From positions 1,385,048 to 1,449,047 of the forward strand of contig NZ_JAFKCU010000001.1 in the NCBI RefSeq assembly GCF_017254845.1: a DNA stretch of 64,000 bases, given 5' to 3'. Shown in pieces: positions 61,157 through 64,000 of this stretch. Below the pieces are notes generated by a model. That model searched no databases, was not told the DNA's origin, and saw nothing but the letters and a program-made list of their open reading frames with translations. The number at the start of each line of letters is the position of its first letter. Position 1 is the stretch's first letter. Origin of the DNA: Algoriphagus pacificus (GTDB lineage: Bacteria; Bacteroidota; Bacteroidia; Cytophagales; Cyclobacteriaceae). Both the position numbers and the translations under genes were made by a program.

Positions 61157-63334
61157 TCAGACATTCCACCAATAGGTAAACTTCAAGACAAGGGAGCGGT
61201 TCTTGGTGTAAAATGGAGCTGGTAAGTAATTTTCCGTGTAAACCAGAAATAAATCGGATGCTGGTTTAAATCTCCATTGAAATCGGGTGTTGAGATTGAT
61301 GTTTTCTATCTGCTCATTGTATTGGACGAAAGCAGTGAAAAACAATGTATTGGTCATCGTTACATCCACTCTTGGGCCCACAAGCCAGAAGTTGGTATTG
61401 TACCAAGGCTCGGGTAAATGAATGGAATTATAATTGGCACTTAGGGCAATGCTGACATAGGGTTGAAATCTATAACCAATATCCGCAGTCACATTATATC
61501 GTTTTCCATCTGCATAATATCCTCCCAATCGGGTGGTGAAGGCATAGGTAAAAATGCTTTGGGGTTTGGAGGTAAACTCAGCACCTGTGGCATACCACTG
61601 ATGCTCGGTTCCTCTTGCTAGAGTATCTCCGCTGTAATTTGTCGGGTCAAATGGTCGCTGAAGTAAAACATAGTCTGTAGACACCCAAGCCTGGAAAGTA
61701 CTTTGACTTCTCCATTTGATGTTATAGGCAAGGAAGGTTGTGTTGTCTGTTTTCTCACCATCTGTATTGAAGAAATAACGAACCCCCACTTTAGGCCCAT
61801 GATTCAGGATTTTTTCACTTTTTGGGAAAAACAGGTAACTCGCTTCTGGATTGATTTTGTAGAATCCGTTTCTCGGAACATATCCCACCTCTGCCGTATA
61901 GCTCTTGGAGACATATTGATGCTCCCAATTCCAGGTCAGGTTTCCCGAACTGTATTTCAGATTAGCTGCATGAACAAATCCATCTCCAAGCTGGGTTGGG
62001 GCAAAACTTTTCATGAACATAGCTTTTCCAGTCCACAGATTATTGGATGAGGCTAGGTTGTATTCCAGTCCTGCATTTCTGTTGAACTGGGAATAAACTG
62101 GTTGTTCAGCATCAGGATCGGGGTTGTAGTTCAAAGACTGTTTGTTGATAAACATCCCCGTGATATTTGATCTGGCTCCGACTTGTCTTTGTACAGAGAG
62201 AACTGTGAAGTTTTGTGCTGGCAAAGCATCCTCTTTCACTTCCCCTGTTTGCATGTTCATGGCGCCTATTCTCCAATCCTTATTGATTTTCCCGCTGAGA
62301 CGTGCTCCAAACTGAATAGGGGCATTCAAACCTATTCTTCTAGAGAAAAACGGACGGATTGTCTCATATCCAAAGCTGGCAAAGAGATCTCCATTTTCCA
62401 GGAAAAACTGCCGTCTCTCAGGGAAGAACAGTTCAAAACGATCCAAGTTTGTGACCTGTCTATCGACTTCCACTTGGGAAAAATCCGGATTGACAGTCAA
62501 GTCCAAATTCAATGAAGAAGTCAATCCGATTTTAGCATCTAATCCAACTTCACGTCTGTATTCTGTTTCACCATCGCCTGCCACATCTGTTCTAAATCCT
62601 CCCAGTGCATAAGGAATAACGGAAATGTTTGCTCCCGTTTGAGGAGGTGCTTCATCCCAGATCAAAGAACCTGTGTAAGCTAAGGATGCTGATGGAAATT
62701 GACGTGGAACAGGTGCCCAACCGGATTTTTCAGTAGTCTTTAAATCAAGTCTGGAAAAATTGATTCCCCATTCTGTAATGCCTTTTTTATAACGGATGGA
62801 TTTAAAAGGAATGGCTGCCTCAAAAACCCATTTGTCATCGTAGTTAGTGACTTTCGACCGCCATTTGTTGTCCCAACTCAAGTCTACGCTTCCTCCGTTA
62901 TACATGATGCCATCCCATTGCGCTCCGGCAGCATTTGCTCCAAATGAAAAACCGTTTGTTTGATCATCAAATGGATCCATGAAAAGCAGGAAATTGTCAT
63001 TTTTCCCAAAAGAGAAATCCCTTCGCAGCGATTCAACCATGTAAGGACCTTCCACTGCATGAAAATTTTCTACCAATAGGTATAAATTTTCATCATCATA
63101 AGTCATTCTTACATCAGTCCTCACTTTTGCAAAGCTGGTATCCATTGGAGTAATCATAAAAAAGTCAGTGGCGATTTCTGCATCATCCCAAGCTTTTTCA
63201 TCAATAGCCCCATCAATCAAAACCTGCGAACTAGCCTTCTTGATATGAAGTTGGTAGGATGAATTTATTTTTTGTGCTTGAAGAATATGACTGGTACTGA
63301 AAAGAAACAGTGCCATTAATGAGAATTTCCACAT
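61157..63334 (-). CDS. DUF5916 domain-containing outer membrane protein with CBM9-like domain
   Basis: A 725-aa exported protein (signal ending HILQAQ). The N-terminal part (about 30-225) is a carbohydrate-binding family 9-like domain, VLIDGAIDEKAWDDAEIATDF and FEAAIPFKSIRY. The long C-terminal DUF5916 domain has many amphipathic strands (NPDFSQVEVDRQVTNLDRFELFFPERRQFFLENGD) ending in YWWNV, consistent with an outer membrane barrel. The substrate is unknown. It is followed 64 bp downstream on the plus-coordinate side by the TonB receptor gene, same strand. Confidence 0.9.
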   Translation of the reverse strand: MWKFSLMALFLFSTSHILQAQKINSSYQLHIKKASSQVLIDGAIDEKAWDDAEIATDFFMITPMDTSFAKVRTDVRMTYDDENLYLLVENFHAVEGPYMVESLRRDFSFGKNDNFLLFMDPFDDQTNGFSFGANAAGAQWDGIMYNGGSVDLSWDNKWRSKVTNYDDKWVFEAAIPFKSIRYKKGITEWGINFSRLDLKTTEKSGWAPVPRQFPSASLAYTGSLIWDEAPPQTGANISVIPYALGGFRTDVAGDGETEYRREVGLDAKIGLTSSLNLDLTVNPDFSQVEVDRQVTNLDRFELFFPERRQFFLENGDLFASFGYETIRPFFSRRIGLNAPIQFGARLSGKINKDWRIGAMNMQTGEVKEDALPAQNFTVLSVQRQVGARSNITGMFINKQSLNYNPDPDAEQPVYSQFNRNAGLEYNLASSNNLWTGKAMFMKSFAPTQLGDGFVHAANLKYSSGNLTWNWEHQYVSKSYTAEVGYVPRNGFYKINPEASYLFFPKSEKILNHGPKVGVRYFFNTDGEKTDNTTFLAYNIKWRSQSTFQAWVSTDYVLLQRPFDPTNYSGDTLARGTEHQWYATGAEFTSKPQSIFTYAFTTRLGGYYADGKRYNVTADIGYRFQPYVSIALSANYNSIHLPEPWYNTNFWLVGPRVDVTMTNTLFFTAFVQYNEQIENINLNTRFQWRFKPASDLFLVYTENYLPAPFYTKNRSLVLKFTYWWNV

Positions 63335-63397
63335 GGGGTAAATGATTTTTCTGTTAATCAGCGATTAACAGACAGAATGGATTGGGCTTGGTTTAAT

Positions 63398-64000
63398 TTA
63401 TTGTCTTAATCGATAGCTAATCGTCAGATTTATCTGTCTTCGGACAAACTGTGAATTTCCTTCTGTGAAGAAGTTTTCACCTTCAATAATGTATCGGTTT
63501 CGTCGAGAATTAAAGATGTCATTTACAGTGAGAATCAGATTTCCTCGTTCACCTAAGATGCTTTTGGAAGCGGAAAGATCCATAAAGAAAATCCCTTTTC
63601 TGACTCCCTGAGCAGTTTTCTGTCTTGCATCGTAGTTTGCGCGAAGTTGGATATCGAGTCCATTACTTATGGTAAATCTAGATGTTTGTCTTAAAAGCCA
63701 GCTGTAAGTTTTCGCCTGGAAATCAGCTTCAATATTACTTCCATCTATGTTTGCATGAAAGAAATTTACATTCAAATCCAGCTTCCACCAATCGTTTATT
63801 TTATAATCCGAGCTGAATTCCACCCCAAAAGATTTTTCCCCAGTTAAATTATAAGGAGCTGTAACCGAGAACCCATCATCATTGACAGTTCGGATTCGCT
63901 CAATCTTGTCAGTGGTATTTCTGAAATAAACCGTAGAGAAAAGTGTTCCCTTTTCAAAATACTTGATGTGTCCCAATTCGAAAGCATCCGTGAATTCCGG
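63398..64000 (-). CDS. TonB-dependent receptor, C-terminal barrel part (runs off the window)
   Basis: The frame is open to the right window edge; the visible 200 residues begin PEFTDAFELGHIKYFEKGTLFSTVYFRNTTDKIERI and end in ITISYRLRQ-type strands (NLTISYRLRQ). This is the last part of the outer membrane beta-barrel family proteins (TonB receptor with a regulatory-like N-terminus). Repeated aromatic/glycine strands and VNDIFNSRRNRY are typical of that group. The TTG at 63976 is not the start; the gene begins beyond 64000. The substrate is unknown; the linkage with DUF5916 may be functional. Confidence 0.88.
   Translation of the reverse strand, partial: PEFTDAFELGHIKYFEKGTLFSTVYFRNTTDKIERIRTVNDDGFSVTAPYNLTGEKSFGVEFSSDYKINDWWKLDLNVNFFHANIDGSNIEADFQAKTYSWLLRQTSRFTISNGLDIQLRANYDARQKTAQGVRKGIFFMDLSASKSILGERGNLILTVNDIFNSRRNRYIIEGENFFTEGNSQFVRRQINLTISYRLRQ

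Noticed and set aside
1-64000. tRNA, rRNA, CRISPR arrays, prophage genes, integrases, restriction-modification or toxin-antitoxin systems
   Set aside because: I looked for them and saw none; there are no spaced direct repeats of CRISPR type and no phage or transposase genes. A short tRNA could still be overlooked by eye.

Overview
The window looks like a chromosomal stretch of a Bacteroidota bacterium, most likely order Cytophagales, family Cyclobacteriaceae (Algoriphagus-like). The evidence is SusC/SusD-type outer-membrane proteins, a PorT-type protein of type IX secretion, DUF5606, DUF3810 and DUF5916 proteins, bacillithiol synthesis (BshC), TAnnTTTG-type -7 promoter boxes and almost no Shine-Dalgarno sequences. 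The genus is my inference; no rRNA, tRNA or CRISPR array was seen.

Layout. 1-1.8 kb: the end of a GIY-YIG nuclease gene, two copies of a 31-bp repeat, two small conserved proteins and the GTPase EngB. 1.9-8.5 kb: menaquinone methyltransferase overlapping porT, a short-chain dehydrogenase overlapping a VanX-like dipeptidase lipoprotein, a ThuA protein, an Nfu-type Fe-S scaffold, a DUF3810 membrane protein and a degenerate M23 protein. 8.4-14.5 kb: a DMT transporter, dusB, an overlapping CPBP protease/DUF2007/cdsA set, glutamate dehydrogenase and phosphatidylserine decarboxylase. 14.6-21.4 kb: a lipoprotein, a tandem pair of related coiled-coil membrane proteins, the overlapping M16 peptidase-ispF-mnmD operon, and bshC with 5-formyltetrahydrofolate cyclo-ligase.

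21.4-27.8 kb: a very AT-rich 576-bp leader, then a SusC-SusD-lipoprotein operon with no carbohydrate enzymes and a strong terminator. 28-34.3 kb: the 2-oxoglutarate dehydrogenase genes (sucA, a two-lipoyl-domain sucB, lpd), interrupted by a small four-helix-bundle (IVP) gene flanked by inverted repeats. 34.4-39.9 kb: a large MG2/TonB-plug protein, a DUF2520 dehydrogenase-like gene, an AT-rich lipoprotein gene lying between two 93-bp copies of the end of the DUF2520 gene, and a pirin. 40-46.6 kb: an M20 amidohydrolase, an acyl-ACP desaturase, a beta-propeller lipoprotein with an esterase-like lipoprotein, and an M19 dipeptidase.

46.8-54.7 kb: a block known mainly from planctomycete genomes: a cytochrome/DUF1549/LamG/DUF1553 protein, a Tat-exported DUF1501 protein, an FG-GAP lipoprotein and a membrane cytochrome with leucine-rich repeats. 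54.9-64 kb: clpB, a tiny CPxCG zinc-ribbon protein missed by length cut-offs, a dipeptidyl-peptidase IV between two small carboxypeptidase-regulatory-like proteins, a DUF5916 protein, and the end of a TonB-dependent receptor running off the window.

Most of the window is housekeeping plus envelope and nutrient-uptake functions. I did not find a complete new defence or biosynthetic system. The best candidates for unexplained biology are three small insertions or repeat-linked elements: the IVP element between sucB and lpd, the duplicated-junction insertion at 37.8-39.0 kb, and the GIY-YIG gene with its repeats.
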